From NCBI RefSeq assembly GCF_025917685.1, contig NZ_CP089518.1, positions 1,427,001-1,491,000 of the forward strand: a stretch of DNA of 64,000 nucleotides. Reading direction: 5' to 3'. How positions within the stretch are numbered: position 1 is the first letter of the stretch; the number at the start of each line of letters is the position of its first letter. A model generated the notes under the pieces. It ran no database searches, was not told where the DNA came from, and saw only the letters and a program-made list of their open reading frames with translations. This DNA comes from Bacillus cereus (GTDB taxonomy: Bacteria; Bacillota; Bacilli; Bacillales; Bacillaceae_G). The position numbers and the translations under genes were made by a program. Positions 19,537-28,454 of the stretch are shown piece after piece.

Positions 19537-19603
19537 TATACTTTTTTCTGTAATATCCCACAATAGAGAAGGTATGACGGTTATTAGAAAACGGAGGATG
19601 TAT

Positions 19604-20218
19604 ATGAAAGCGTTAAAATGTGGCGTGGTGATATTGAGTATATTATTTTTATCTCAATTACATATTTACGCTGAAGAGAATCAGTGGATATGGCCTGTTG
19701 ATGGGCAGGTAAGTGATTATTTTGGGACAAGACATGGGAAACACTATGGTATTGATATAGCTGCGTCCATTGGAACGCCTGTTGCAGCTATTCAAAATGG
19801 TAAGGTGACAAAGTCTTATTTTTCAAGTAGTTATGGAAATGTTGTGTTTATTAAACATGGAGAATATGAGGCTGTTTATGCGCATTTAAATAAGAGATAT
19901 GTAGTTCAAGGGGATAATATTTCAAAAGGAGAGCGAATTGGAGAGGTAGGGAATACAGGAGAATCGAGAGGAGCGCATTTACATTTAGAAGTGCATCAAG
20001 GAAGATGGACGGTGGAGAAAAGGAATGCGATGAATCCGTTGCTTGTTTTAAATGAACAAAAAAATCAAGTCGTGTCATCATCATTATATGTTGTACAAAA
20101 AGGTGACACTTTAGTTAGTATTGCTCGAAGATTTAGTATGACAGTTGAGGAAATCAAAGTGAGAAATGGATTACGACAAGAGCGAATCTATCCGAACCAA
20201 CAACTATACGTTAAGTAA
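19604..20218 (+). CDS. Secreted M23 peptidoglycan endopeptidase with LysM domain
   Basis: 204 residues: a signal peptide (about 1-22), an M23/LytM domain (about 25-150) with zinc ligands in HYGIDIAA and GAHLHLEVH, and a C-terminal LysM domain (about 162-204, YVVQKGDTLVSIARRF). It should cleave peptide cross-links in the cell wall or spore cortex. ATG 19604 is set by GGAGG six bases upstream. The protein resembles SpoIIQ-like/LytM proteins but lacks a long membrane-anchored linker. No operon partner is evident. Confidence 0.9.
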   Translation: MKALKCGVVILSILFLSQLHIYAEENQWIWPVDGQVSDYFGTRHGKHYGIDIAASIGTPVAAIQNGKVTKSYFSSSYGNVVFIKHGEYEAVYAHLNKRYVVQGDNISKGERIGEVGNTGESRGAHLHLEVHQGRWTVEKRNAMNPLLVLNEQKNQVVSSSLYVVQKGDTLVSIARRFSMTVEEIKVRNGLRQERIYPNQQLYVK

Positions 20219-20351
20219 AGGAAACTTCCCAAAGTATAACTTTTGAATAGATTTTTGAGAATACGATAGTAAATGAATTTATATCGATGTTTCGACAAGA
20301 AATGTTGACTTAGCAATAACGTACGAAGATAAGAGTAACCTATTCCTAACG

Positions 20352-20390
20352 AAAAACCGTCCCAAAAAATCTTTTGGGACGGCTTCTTTT
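20352..20390. terminator. Bidirectional terminator
   Basis: Perfect 11-bp arms CCGTCCCAAAA and TTTTGGGACGG (20357-20367, 20372-20382) with an A run on the left and a T-rich right side. It ends the minus-strand gene at 20389 and probably the M23/LysM transcript from the left. Confidence 0.92.
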
Positions 20391-21075
20391 ACCAAAAAAT
20401 AAAGACACATATAAATCCAGAAATAGCTAAGTAGCTATATAAGTAAAAGACTTTTGTTCTTGTTTTTTCTTTTGTCCGGAATAGTACGATAGTTGGTTCG
20501 ATTAGACCAATTGTAAGACAAAGTAAACCAAGAAGCATAAAGCCAATTGAAAGAGAATACAGGGCGATTTGTGGTGCTTGAAATGGAATCATCCATTTTA
20601 ATAAAAATGCAATAAGTGCAGTGTAACAAATGCTACCGATGTATTTATTCAATGGTGTATTAGAACGGAAACCAGGAAGTTTCTTGGAAAAAGGACGGGA
20701 AACAACTTCAATTTGTAAAGATGTATGTTCTTCAATTATTTTTTGAGCTTCTTTTCCTTTTTGGAAAAGGGATAAAATCCAGTTTCGCTCACCTTGGAAA
20801 ATAAATTGAGAAGTTGTTAAATAGTGATCAACTTTTACCTTATTCCAACTCTTCCATGGATGACGCTCGCACAATTTTAATTTACTTTCTGTTTTTTTAT
20901 CGTACTGATAAATACTTATGCCATCTTGGTCAAAAGTAGCGTAGTATGTCTCTTGTGAGAATGTGCCTAGATCAATTGGACAGTAGAAAAGTAATTCTTT
21001 TTTTAAATAAAAGTATTCTTTTCTTAAGTTCTTTTTCATTGCTTCTCGAATAGAGTGTCTTTTATCTTTCTTCAT
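20389..21075 (-). CDS. Membrane protein of unknown function
   Basis: 228 residues. A basic N-terminus (MKKDKRHSIREAMKKNLRKE) and a soluble, PH-like beta-rich half (about 30-135, with FDQDGISIYQYDKK) are followed by three predicted membrane helices near 145-162, 168-190 and 205-227. AGGAAATG precedes the ATG. It is a single gene on the minus strand between two plus-strand units. I do not recognise the family; the arrangement is reminiscent of YcxB/PH-like bacterial membrane proteins. Confidence 0.7.
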   Translation of the reverse strand: MKKDKRHSIREAMKKNLRKEYFYLKKELLFYCPIDLGTFSQETYYATFDQDGISIYQYDKKTESKLKLCERHPWKSWNKVKVDHYLTTSQFIFQGERNWILSLFQKGKEAQKIIEEHTSLQIEVVSRPFSKKLPGFRSNTPLNKYIGSICYTALIAFLLKWMIPFQAPQIALYSLSIGFMLLGLLCLTIGLIEPTIVLFRTKEKTRTKVFYLYSYLAISGFICVFIFW

Positions 21076-21326
21076 GACATTTCCTCCATAACTCAGAAAA
21101 TGTTCTTATCTTAACAATTCAACATCTTATCACTTTTAACGATATATGACTAGGGGATTCATAAGAGAAATACCGAATTATAAAAAATATGGGTTGTATT
21201 GTAAAATATATTGATTGTATCTTTGGTTATATAAAATTAATAACTTATTTTTAATAAGTTACACTTTTTTTGTTCACAATACGATTATGTTGTTGTATAA
21301 TGAAGTGGAAAATAGAATATCGGTCT

Positions 21327-21458
21327 ATCTTCGGGGCAGGGTGAAAATCCCGACCGGCGGTGATGAACAGTTAATAATTTCGTTCTAAGCCCGCGAGCCG
21401 TTAAGGCAGGATTTGGTGTGATTCCAAAGCCGACAGTATAGTCTGGATGGGAGAAGAT
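21327..21458 (+). promoter_or_regulatory. FMN riboswitch (RFN element)
   Basis: The conserved RFN core is plain: GGGGCAGGGTGAAAATCCC, GACCGGCGGTGATGA, GCCCGCGAGCC and AGCCGACAGTATAGTCTGGATG. P1 is closed by ATCTTC (21327-21332) with GAAGAT (21453-21458). FMN binding should expose the terminator at 21522 and shut off ribU. Confidence 0.97.
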
Positions 21459-21521
21459 GGAGGTTCAAGCGTTCAAAAAAGATAAGTATTTGAACGTCTG
21501 TTTGATGTGCCTTAAAATTCT

Positions 21522-21551
21522 CCCTTTGTGTAAATCGCAAAGGGTTTTTTC
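21522..21551 (+). terminator. Riboswitch-controlled terminator
   Basis: A 9-bp stem (CCCTTTG/CAAAGGG plus two inner pairs, 21522-21530 and 21536-21544) and six Ts. A second hairpin, CGTTCAAA/TTTGAACG near 21470-21497, lies between the aptamer and this terminator and may take part in the switch. Confidence 0.9.
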
Positions 21552-21625
21552 GTTCTATGAAAAAATAGGCATAGCAGAACCTTTCCACTTTCCATGAGAA
21601 GATCGATGGAAAAGGAGAGAGAAAG

Positions 21626-22204
21626 ATGAAACAAAAAAGCAGTGTAGTGCAGATGGTGAGTGTAGCGATGCTAAGTAGTATTGCGTATTTACTAATGATG
21701 TTGGATTTTCCATTCCCAGGGCTTCCGCCATTTTTAAAAATTGATTTTAGTGATGTGCCAGCTTTAATTGCGGCGATTATTTTTGGGCCGATTGCAGGAG
21801 TAATTGTAGAAGCGATAAAAAATATTTTACATTACGGGATTCAAGGAAGTTTAACGGGAGTGCCAGTTGGAGAAATTGCAAACTTTATTGCAGGATGTTT
21901 ATTTATTGGACCAGCGGCTTTCTTATTTAGAAAGTATCGTACTGTAAAGAGTTTAACGACAGGATTAATGCTAGGGACAATTACAATGGCGTTAATCATG
22001 AGTGTATTAAACTACATCATCATATTCCCAGCTTACACTTGGTTTTTAAATTCACCAGCTATGTCTAGTGATGCTATAAAAACAACGGTTGTAACGGCAA
22101 TCTTACCATTTAATTTGATTAAAGGAATTGTAGTGACAATTGTATTTGTAGCGTTATTCTCACGCCTGAAAGTATGGGTGTTTGCAAAAATGAATAATGC
22201 ATAA
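21626..22204 (+). CDS. ribU: Riboflavin transporter RibU (ECF substrate-binding subunit)
   Basis: 192 residues with five or six membrane helices and the RibU pattern KIDFSDVPALIAAIIFGP and YGIQGSLTGVPVGEIANF. It binds riboflavin with high affinity and works with the shared EcfAA'T energizing module encoded elsewhere. The FMN riboswitch immediately upstream supports the substrate. Equivalent to B. subtilis YpaA/FmnP, which also lies near fer and ypbB. AAAGGAGAGAG precedes the ATG. Confidence 0.96.
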   Translation: MKQKSSVVQMVSVAMLSSIAYLLMMLDFPFPGLPPFLKIDFSDVPALIAAIIFGPIAGVIVEAIKNILHYGIQGSLTGVPVGEIANFIAGCLFIGPAAFLFRKYRTVKSLTTGLMLGTITMALIMSVLNYIIIFPAYTWFLNSPAMSSDAIKTTVVTAILPFNLIKGIVVTIVFVALFSRLKVWVFAKMNNA

Positions 22205-22212
22205 AATATAAA

Positions 22213-22361
22213 GTGAAACTTTAATCAGTGAGGGTTTTGTTCATCCCCCGCTGATTATTAGCCTTCACCTATCGGGCATTTACGGGCAGCCCGACCCTCA
22301 CCTAACTTCTTTACTTTCGTTGTTGAGGTAGGGGTCTTACTGCCCGTTGATGCGGGGTAAA
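22213..22361 (+). repeat. bcr1-like B. cereus-group repeat element
   Basis: About 150 bp of non-coding, locally GC-rich DNA rich in inverted sequence: AATCAG/CTGATT around a G/C-rich hairpin, CGGGCATTTACGGGCAGCCCG, and paired CCTCACC/GAGGTAGG segments. The copy is bounded by ATAAA at 22208-22212 and 22362-22366, which may be a 5-bp target duplication. From memory, size, structure and boundary sequence fit bcr1, a mobile-looking repeat restricted to the B. cereus group. Orientation is nominal. Confidence 0.7.
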
Positions 22362-22363
22362 AT

Positions 22364-22403
22364 AAAACCATTAGTAGTATGGACTACTAATGGTTTTTTA
22401 TTA
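22364..22403 (+). terminator. Terminator downstream of the repeat
   Basis: Perfect 14-bp arms (22364-22377 and 22384-22397) around TATGGA with a T tail. Probably the original ribU terminator, into whose 5' flank the repeat inserted. Confidence 0.9.
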
Positions 22404-22424
22404 AGTAGAATGAAAATAGAAAAC

Positions 22425-22460
22425 AAAAAATACCCCTCATCCATATGAGGGGTATTTTTT
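22425..22460. terminator. Bidirectional terminator after ferredoxin gene
   Basis: Arms TACCCCTCAT and ATGAGGGGTA with loop CCAT, an A run to the left and a T run to the right. It serves the minus-strand ferredoxin gene. Confidence 0.92.
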
Positions 22461-22475
22461 GAAGTTAATAAAAGA

Positions 22476-22778
<303 letters not shown>

Positions 22779-22780
22779 TT

Positions 22781-22850
22781 ATTGTAAAACGGTTTTTAAA
22801 ACTTTTCAACATAAAATTATAATGATAATGCTTATCAATTAGGGTGTCAA
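22781..22850 (-). promoter_or_regulatory. Ferredoxin promoter region with a Fur-like box
   Basis: Reading on the minus strand, TTGACA (22845-22850), a 17-bp spacer and TATCAT (22822-22827) form a sigma-A promoter. TGATAATGCTTATCA (22823-22837) matches the 7-1-7 Fur consensus at 14 of 15 positions and covers that -10 and spacer. A second promoter, TTGAAA (22804-22809), 17 bp, TACAAT (22781-22786), lies closer to the gene and is not overlapped by the box. Confidence 0.65.
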
Positions 22851-23005
22851 CTTGTTTTTGAATTATTTCATAAGATTTTCAAAATACTTAAATGTTATTT
22901 CGTTTGATACAATAGAATATATACAAGCATGTAGTGTGAATATGATAAGTTAAATGCGATCGTATTGAAAAAGGAATGAAGTTAGACTGAAAGGTGGAAG
23001 CGGTA

Positions 23006-24067
23006 ATGCAGCTACAATATACTTTATTATATTGTTTAAAACAATTGAATGGTGAAAGAACCGTTTCTTCGATTTATTATTTGTTAAAAGGAAAGAGATC
23101 GTCGCAAACATTACAAGATGGGAATATGTTTCAAATTTCTTTTTTGTTTGGGATTTATAAATCATTAAATAGAGCTGATTATGATCAAGAAGTTGCAAAG
23201 TTGTTACAGACGGATTTAGTTCAATCTATACATGATAATACATACGTGTTAACGACTGCTGGTAATATGCAATTAAACAAATGGGAAGATGAATTTGCCT
23301 TTCCGACGTATTTACATGGTTTACACTATGGTGAAATAGGTGAAACGTTTTGGAGGAGATTAGCATTAATCGTTCAAACCATTTCGAATATACAACAGGC
23401 AAATGCGAAATTTATTCCAATTCAACAGGATACAGAAATAATGATGTGGGTGAAACGTTTTCTCACGGGAATACCATATACGAGAAATGAATTGGCTAAA
23501 AGATTGTGGAAGGAGATGCATACTCTTTTACAAAAAAATAATTCAGTAGAAGCGACAATCGTAACATATCGATTAACTGGCTATGAACGTATTGGGTGTA
23601 CTTTACAACAATTAGCGGAAATTACGAAACAAGATATATTTCGAGTGTACTTTTTATTCTGGGGTACAATTCATTTCCTTATTCAAGAAGTTCGCAATAA
23701 AGAAAATGAATTTCCATTATTAGCTGAAATTATTTCTTATCCAAATGAGAAAGCTGATTTATTTAGCTTATCAACGAAAAAAACATATAATTTTTGGAGA
23801 CAAGGACGCTCTTTAGAAGAAATAGCGACAATTCGGAATTTAAAGGTTGCCACGATAGAAGATCATTTTGTGGAGATTGCTTTACGAGAAAAAGAATTTT
23901 CTATTGAGATGTTTATGGGAAAAGAAAAAATAGAAAAAGTATCAAAAGTAATTGAAGCATTACAAACACGTAAATTGCGTGTGTTGAAGCAAGCGGTTGG
24001 AGAGGGAATCTCTTATTTTGAAGTCCGTCTTGTATTGGCACGGATGGAGGGTATTAATGAAGCTTGA
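23006..24067 (+). CDS. ypbB: YpbB family helix-turn-helix protein
   Basis: 353 residues, soluble, largely helical. A C-terminal helicase/HTH-like domain (about 260-350, with TYNFWRQGRSLEEIATIRNL) resembles the winged-helix modules that accompany RecQ-type helicases. It is the partner gene of recS in B. subtilis (YpbB, about 350 residues), overlapping recS by 11 bp here. ATG 23006 follows AAGGTGG. Function is not established; association with RecS in DNA repair is inferred from coupling. Confidence 0.85.
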   Translation: MQLQYTLLYCLKQLNGERTVSSIYYLLKGKRSSQTLQDGNMFQISFLFGIYKSLNRADYDQEVAKLLQTDLVQSIHDNTYVLTTAGNMQLNKWEDEFAFPTYLHGLHYGEIGETFWRRLALIVQTISNIQQANAKFIPIQQDTEIMMWVKRFLTGIPYTRNELAKRLWKEMHTLLQKNNSVEATIVTYRLTGYERIGCTLQQLAEITKQDIFRVYFLFWGTIHFLIQEVRNKENEFPLLAEIISYPNEKADLFSLSTKKTYNFWRQGRSLEEIATIRNLKVATIEDHFVEIALREKEFSIEMFMGKEKIEKVSKVIEALQTRKLRVLKQAVGEGISYFEVRLVLARMEGINEA

Positions 24068-25586
24068 GGAATATTTATATAAGTGGTTTGGATATTCTGA
24101 ATTTCGTCCGGGGCAAAAAGGAGTTATTACGGACTTATTGGAAGGAAAGGATGTTGTAGCGATGCTTCCGACTGGAAGGGGGAAGTCGATGTGTTATCAA
24201 CTTCCGGGGCTGCTGCAAGAGGGTACGGTGCTTGTTGTATCACCATTATTATCTTTAATGGAAGACCAAGTTACGCAATTAAAGTATGTCGTGAAAAATC
24301 GAGTTATTGCATTTAATAGTTTTCGGACGTTAAGTGAAAAAAGGGAAGCAATGAAAAAGCTATCTTTTTATAAATTTGTTTTCGTATCACCAGAGATGTT
24401 GCAGTCGGAACTTCTAATAAGAGAATTGAAAAAAATACATATTTCATTATTTGTCGTAGATGAAGCGCATTGTATTTCACAATGGGGGTATGATTTTCGG
24501 CCAGATTATAAAAAATTAGATAAAGTAATTGAGAGTATCGGCTCTCCAAATGTACTAGCATTAACAGCAACTGCTACAAAGGATGTACTGCGAGATATAG
24601 CCGAAAGTTTAAATCTAAAAAATGTCGCTGAGCATGTGTATTCAATTGATCGTCCAAATATTGCGATGGAAGTGCAATTTGTGGAAACGATAGAAGAAAA
24701 AAAAGAGGCGCTTTTTGAGCATATAATGTATTTGCAAGGACCTGGTATTGTTTATTGTTCAAGTAGGGCCTGGACAGAGCGTTTAACCGAGTATTTAAGA
24801 GGAAAAGGAATTACAGGTGTAGCTTTTTATCATGGTGGTATGGAACATGAAGAGCGTATGTTAATTCAACAACAGTTTATGAATGACCAGTTGCAAATTG
24901 TAATATGTACAAGTGCTTTTGGGATGGGGGTCAATAAGGCGAATACAAGATATATTATTCATTTTCAATATCCGACAAATGTAGCTTCCTATTTACAAGA
25001 AATTGGAAGGGCGGGGAGAGATGGTGAACCGAGTATAGCCATTTTGTTATGTAGTCCATTGGATCATGATTTGCCAATTTCAATCATTGAAGATGAATTG
25101 CCAAGTAAATCACAAATACAATTTTTATTTTCGTTACTACAAGAAAGAATGTTTCAAACGAAAGTATTACCAATAGAAGATGTAGAAGAAATTTGTTATA
25201 ATGCAGCAAGATTTAATGAACAATATTGGCGTTTTATCCGTTATCATCTCGAACATCTTGGAATCATACAACAGCGAAATCTTCTGCTAGAGAGCTTGTC
25301 AGATGAAATAATGCACAGATTAATAGCGGAAGTGGAAGTGAGACTGCGTAATAAATATAGTGAGCTAGAAAATATGAAGTCATGGATACAAGTTCAAGGA
25401 TGTAGGCGTGAATATTTATTACAACAGTTCGGTTATAGAAAGGAAAAAGAGATAGAAAACTGTTGTGATTACTGTGGTATTACAAAAACAGATTATAAAA
25501 AAAGACGAGCGCAACAGTCAGTTTTCGACTATAATTGGGAAACAGAGTTACAAAAGCTTTTCGGCCTAGGGAAGATGGAGGAATGA
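24057..25586 (+). CDS. recS: RecQ-family ATP-dependent DNA helicase RecS
   Basis: 509 residues: SF2 helicase with Walker A PTGRGKS (38-44), DEAH at 135-138 (VVDEAHCISQWGYDFRPDY), motif III ALTATAT and motif VI QEIGRAGRDG. A RecQ-type zinc site follows (C in QGCRREYL, then CCDYC near the end). There is no HRDC domain, so it is the short form (RecS, YpbC) rather than full RecQ. It unwinds 3'-tailed DNA during fork repair and recombination. GGAGGG within the ypbB tail sets ATG 24057. Confidence 0.94.
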   Translation: MKLEEYLYKWFGYSEFRPGQKGVITDLLEGKDVVAMLPTGRGKSMCYQLPGLLQEGTVLVVSPLLSLMEDQVTQLKYVVKNRVIAFNSFRTLSEKREAMKKLSFYKFVFVSPEMLQSELLIRELKKIHISLFVVDEAHCISQWGYDFRPDYKKLDKVIESIGSPNVLALTATATKDVLRDIAESLNLKNVAEHVYSIDRPNIAMEVQFVETIEEKKEALFEHIMYLQGPGIVYCSSRAWTERLTEYLRGKGITGVAFYHGGMEHEERMLIQQQFMNDQLQIVICTSAFGMGVNKANTRYIIHFQYPTNVASYLQEIGRAGRDGEPSIAILLCSPLDHDLPISIIEDELPSKSQIQFLFSLLQERMFQTKVLPIEDVEEICYNAARFNEQYWRFIRYHLEHLGIIQQRNLLLESLSDEIMHRLIAEVEVRLRNKYSELENMKSWIQVQGCRREYLLQQFGYRKEKEIENCCDYCGITKTDYKKRRAQQSVFDYNWETELQKLFGLGKMEE

Positions 25587-26149
25587 TGAACATTCAAAGG
25601 CAAAATGTTGAAGATATGAGTCCGAGGGAAATAAGACTGAATCTATACATAACACAACTAATCATTATTGGTATCGGTTGTTTACTAGCATACATATTAT
25701 TTCAAGATAAAAGAGAAGTTTATAGTTTGTGGAAATGGGAACCGATTTCTATACTTGTACTAGGTGGCTTATTAGCGATTTGTATTGTGTTATTAGATTA
25801 TGTTGCAATGCGAGTGTTTCCAGAATCTTGGTTTGATGATGGTGGCATTAACGATAGAATGTTTCAAGGAATCTCTGTCATGCATTTACTCGTTATTACG
25901 TTTATTATTGGCTTTGCGGAAGAGTTTTTATTTAGAGGTGTAGTGCAGACTCATTTTGGAATTGTAATAGCGAGTTTAATTTTTGCTGTGTTACATATTC
26001 GGTATATAACGAAGCCTTTTTTGTTTTGTTTCGTCTGCTTTATTAGCTTTGTTTTTGGTTATGTATTCGAGTGGACAGGCAATTTGTTTATAACAATCTT
26101 TGCACACTTTCTTGTTGATTTTATAATGGGACTCCAATTAAGAAAATAA
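25586..26149 (+). CDS. ypbD: CPBP-family intramembrane protease YpbD
   Basis: 187 residues with several membrane helices and the Rce1/CaaX-like motifs EEFLFRG, FAVLHI and HFLVDF that hold the catalytic glutamates, histidine and aspartate/asparagine. Substrates are unknown; family members process peptides or act in immunity and protein quality control. It shares its first base with the recS stop codon; ATG 25583 is possible but sits too close to GGAGG. Part of the ypbB-recS-ypbD-ypbE run. Confidence 0.88.
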   Translation: MNIQRQNVEDMSPREIRLNLYITQLIIIGIGCLLAYILFQDKREVYSLWKWEPISILVLGGLLAICIVLLDYVAMRVFPESWFDDGGINDRMFQGISVMHLLVITFIIGFAEEFLFRGVVQTHFGIVIASLIFAVLHIRYITKPFLFCFVCFISFVFGYVFEWTGNLFITIFAHFLVDFIMGLQLRK

Positions 26150-26171
26150 ATGGAAGGTGGTGGTGAACAAC

Positions 26172-26642
26172 ATGAGAAAACGAATTCCTGATTTTGAAGA
26201 GGAGTTAGAAATTGAGCGAGTGGAAGAAGATGAAGGTTTACCGCCGCGTAGTGAAATTCATAGAAATAAAGAGAAAAAACCAAAATTTAAAATGAATCAT
26301 ATTTTCGTCCGAGTTTTAACATTTTTATTCATATTGTTACCTATTAGTATTCTATGGTATACAGATAAATATACACAGGTGAAAAGTGATAGTAATAATG
26401 CTGGGAAAAGTGCGTTTGAAGTAATTTTCTTTGATTCAGCTAAGACGGAATCTCAAAAGCAGTCTGAGAAAGTAGCAACTCATATTGTGAAAGATGGGGA
26501 AAGTTTAAAAAGTATAGCGAAGCAATATTTCTCAGATGAAAATGGAATGGAAGTAATTAAAAAGTATAATGATTTACAAGAAGACGAAGTGAGAGTAGGA
26601 CAAGAATTAAAAATTCCTATAAAAGATAAGTCTGCGAAGTAA
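26172..26642 (+). CDS. ypbE: LysM domain membrane protein YpbE
   Basis: 156 residues: an acidic cytoplasmic N-terminus, one membrane helix near 43-63 (VRVLTFLFILLPISILWY), and a C-terminal extracytoplasmic LysM domain (about 105-153, HIVKDGESLKSIAKQYF) that should bind peptidoglycan. The topology is type II. I take ATG 26172; the GTG at 26163 is an alternative. Function unknown. Confidence 0.85.
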   Translation: MRKRIPDFEEELEIERVEEDEGLPPRSEIHRNKEKKPKFKMNHIFVRVLTFLFILLPISILWYTDKYTQVKSDSNNAGKSAFEVIFFDSAKTESQKQSEKVATHIVKDGESLKSIAKQYFSDENGMEVIKKYNDLQEDEVRVGQELKIPIKDKSAK

Positions 26643-26725
26643 GAGAGCTAGTTAAATGAGTGATAAATAATAACTGCATATAAAATGAAGGACTATACTT
26701 TACGAGGAGGGAGAGTAAAAAATAT

Positions 26726-27502
26726 ATGACATGGATTATATTATTATGTACTCTCATATGCATTGGTTTTGTATGTCTTCTTGGAATGTATAAAGAAGCG
26801 ATGCGTAATACTGTGCTGGAACATACATTAGTATTCAAAGAATTTCCGGAAAGTTTTCAAAAAGTTAATGTTTTTTTTATTTCGGATATTCATAGAAGGG
26901 TCATTTCTAGCTCGCTAATTGAACGAGTGAAAGGGAAAGTGGATATCGTAATTATTGGCGGTGATTTAGCTGAAAAAGGAGTACCTTTATCGCAAATATC
27001 TTTAAATATTCAAAAATTAAGAGAAGTAGCCCCTGTATATTTTGTATGGGGAAATAATGATTATGAAATTGAAAATCACGAATTAGATGCTTTATTGTTA
27101 GAAAATAATGTGAAGGTATTAGATAATACAAGAGTTGTATTTGAGTCTGAGTTAGGAGAGAAAATTTGCTTGCTCGGTATCGATGATGTTGGATTAGAAC
27201 GAGATCGTTTAGATTTAGCATTGGCTGATTGTAAAGAAGAAGGTTTTCGCATTTTAATTAGTCACAACCCTGATATAATAAAGAAAATGTCTGGTAAAGA
27301 ACAAATTTCGCTCGTGTTAAGTGGACATACACATGGAGGGCAAATTCGGTTGTTTCCATCTGAAAAATATTTAAAGGGTGGTATATATAAGCATTTTAAT
27401 ATGACACTCTTTGTTAGTAATGGGTATGGAACAACATTGCTTCCTCTGCGTTTTCGGGCACCTTCTCAAACGCATATCATTACGTTGTGTGGAGGGAAAT
27501 AA
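26726..27502 (+). CDS. ypbG: Metallophosphoesterase YpbG
   Basis: 258 residues: an N-terminal membrane anchor (about 2-22) and a calcineurin-like phosphoesterase domain with all blocks: SDIHRR, GGDLAE, GNNDYE, ISHNPD and SGHTHGGQIRLF. It should bind two metal ions, and the family includes UDP-diacylglucosamine-type and lipid phosphoesterases, but the substrate is unknown. GGAGGG lies about 13 bases upstream of the ATG. Its TAA overlaps the next gene's ATG. Confidence 0.9.
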   Translation: MTWIILLCTLICIGFVCLLGMYKEAMRNTVLEHTLVFKEFPESFQKVNVFFISDIHRRVISSSLIERVKGKVDIVIIGGDLAEKGVPLSQISLNIQKLREVAPVYFVWGNNDYEIENHELDALLLENNVKVLDNTRVVFESELGEKICLLGIDDVGLERDRLDLALADCKEEGFRILISHNPDIIKKMSGKEQISLVLSGHTHGGQIRLFPSEKYLKGGIYKHFNMTLFVSNGYGTTLLPLRFRAPSQTHIITLCGGK

Positions 27503-28377
27503 TGCCAACTTCAAATGGGAACTATAATATAAAAGCTGTTTCGAATATACTCGGAATTCAACCGAGTACACTTCGCGCATGGGAAAGACGCTATCATATT
27601 ATTGCCCCAAAGAGAAATCAGGCGGGGCATCGTTTGTATACAGAAGAGCATATTTATATTTTGAAATGGTTAATGAACAAAGTTTCTGAGGGGATGATGA
27701 TTGGACAAGCCGTTCAGTTATTAGAAGGGAATCGGTTGCAGAACAACATTCAAATAGAAAAAATTACTGATAAAGAAGTTGTTTTAGTGGACGATATACT
27801 ACAAGCTTTGTTAGAATTTGATGAAATTACAACTTCTGCATTATTAAACGAGGTTTTTAGTATATATTCAACGGAAAAGGTTGTTATAAGTATCATTCTT
27901 CAAGTGGCAAACAAGTTGTTAATTTTAAAAAATAATAATGAGATTACAATGTCACAATTCAAATATGTTGTATCATTCTTACAAACACGTCTAGGAATGA
28001 TTTATCATAATGCATCAGTGTATTCTTCCGTTAACAAAGTTTTCGTTTTAGAAAATAATATATTAAAAGGATTTATTTTCGCGACGTATTTACGAATAAA
28101 AGGATATCAAGCAATGTATATGGGGACAAGTTTAGATGAAGAAGGTATTTTACTAGCTATTGAACAATTGCAACCTAAGTATTTGTTTATATCTTTTGAT
28201 GATGAACGAGAACTTGAAGAGGCAGTAAGATTTATTGATTTGTTGCAAGCAAAAAATAAAAATCTCTTTGTTGGTTTTATAGGAAGAAAAAGTATTGGGG
28301 ATCAATTAAATCTTCAAAATATCCTTATTGGTAACACGAAAGAAGAATGGGATGGATGGTTAAGAATGTCAGAATAG
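27502..28377 (+). CDS. MerR-family regulator with degenerate B12-binding-like domain
   Basis: 291 residues. An N-terminal MerR winged-helix domain (about 8-75, STLRAWERRYHIIAPKRNQAGHRLYTEE) is followed by a helical B12-binding cap (about 95-175) and a Rossmann-like domain (about 180-290), the CarH/LitR architecture. The segment that normally reads E-x-H-x-x-G, giving the histidine that ligates cobalt, here reads LENNILKG, with Asn in place of His. It is coupled to ypbG (TAATG). The ligand is therefore unlikely to be base-off adenosylcobalamin bound in the classic way. Confidence 0.87.
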   Translation: MPTSNGNYNIKAVSNILGIQPSTLRAWERRYHIIAPKRNQAGHRLYTEEHIYILKWLMNKVSEGMMIGQAVQLLEGNRLQNNIQIEKITDKEVVLVDDILQALLEFDEITTSALLNEVFSIYSTEKVVISIILQVANKLLILKNNNEITMSQFKYVVSFLQTRLGMIYHNASVYSSVNKVFVLENNILKGFIFATYLRIKGYQAMYMGTSLDEEGILLAIEQLQPKYLFISFDDERELEEAVRFIDLLQAKNKNLFVGFIGRKSIGDQLNLQNILIGNTKEEWDGWLRMSE

Positions 28378-28454
28378 TCGTTCGGAAAGAACCATCTATT
28401 TTCTATTTCATATAATAAAAATTAGATGCAATGGTTACGTAGGGAGGGTATGAG

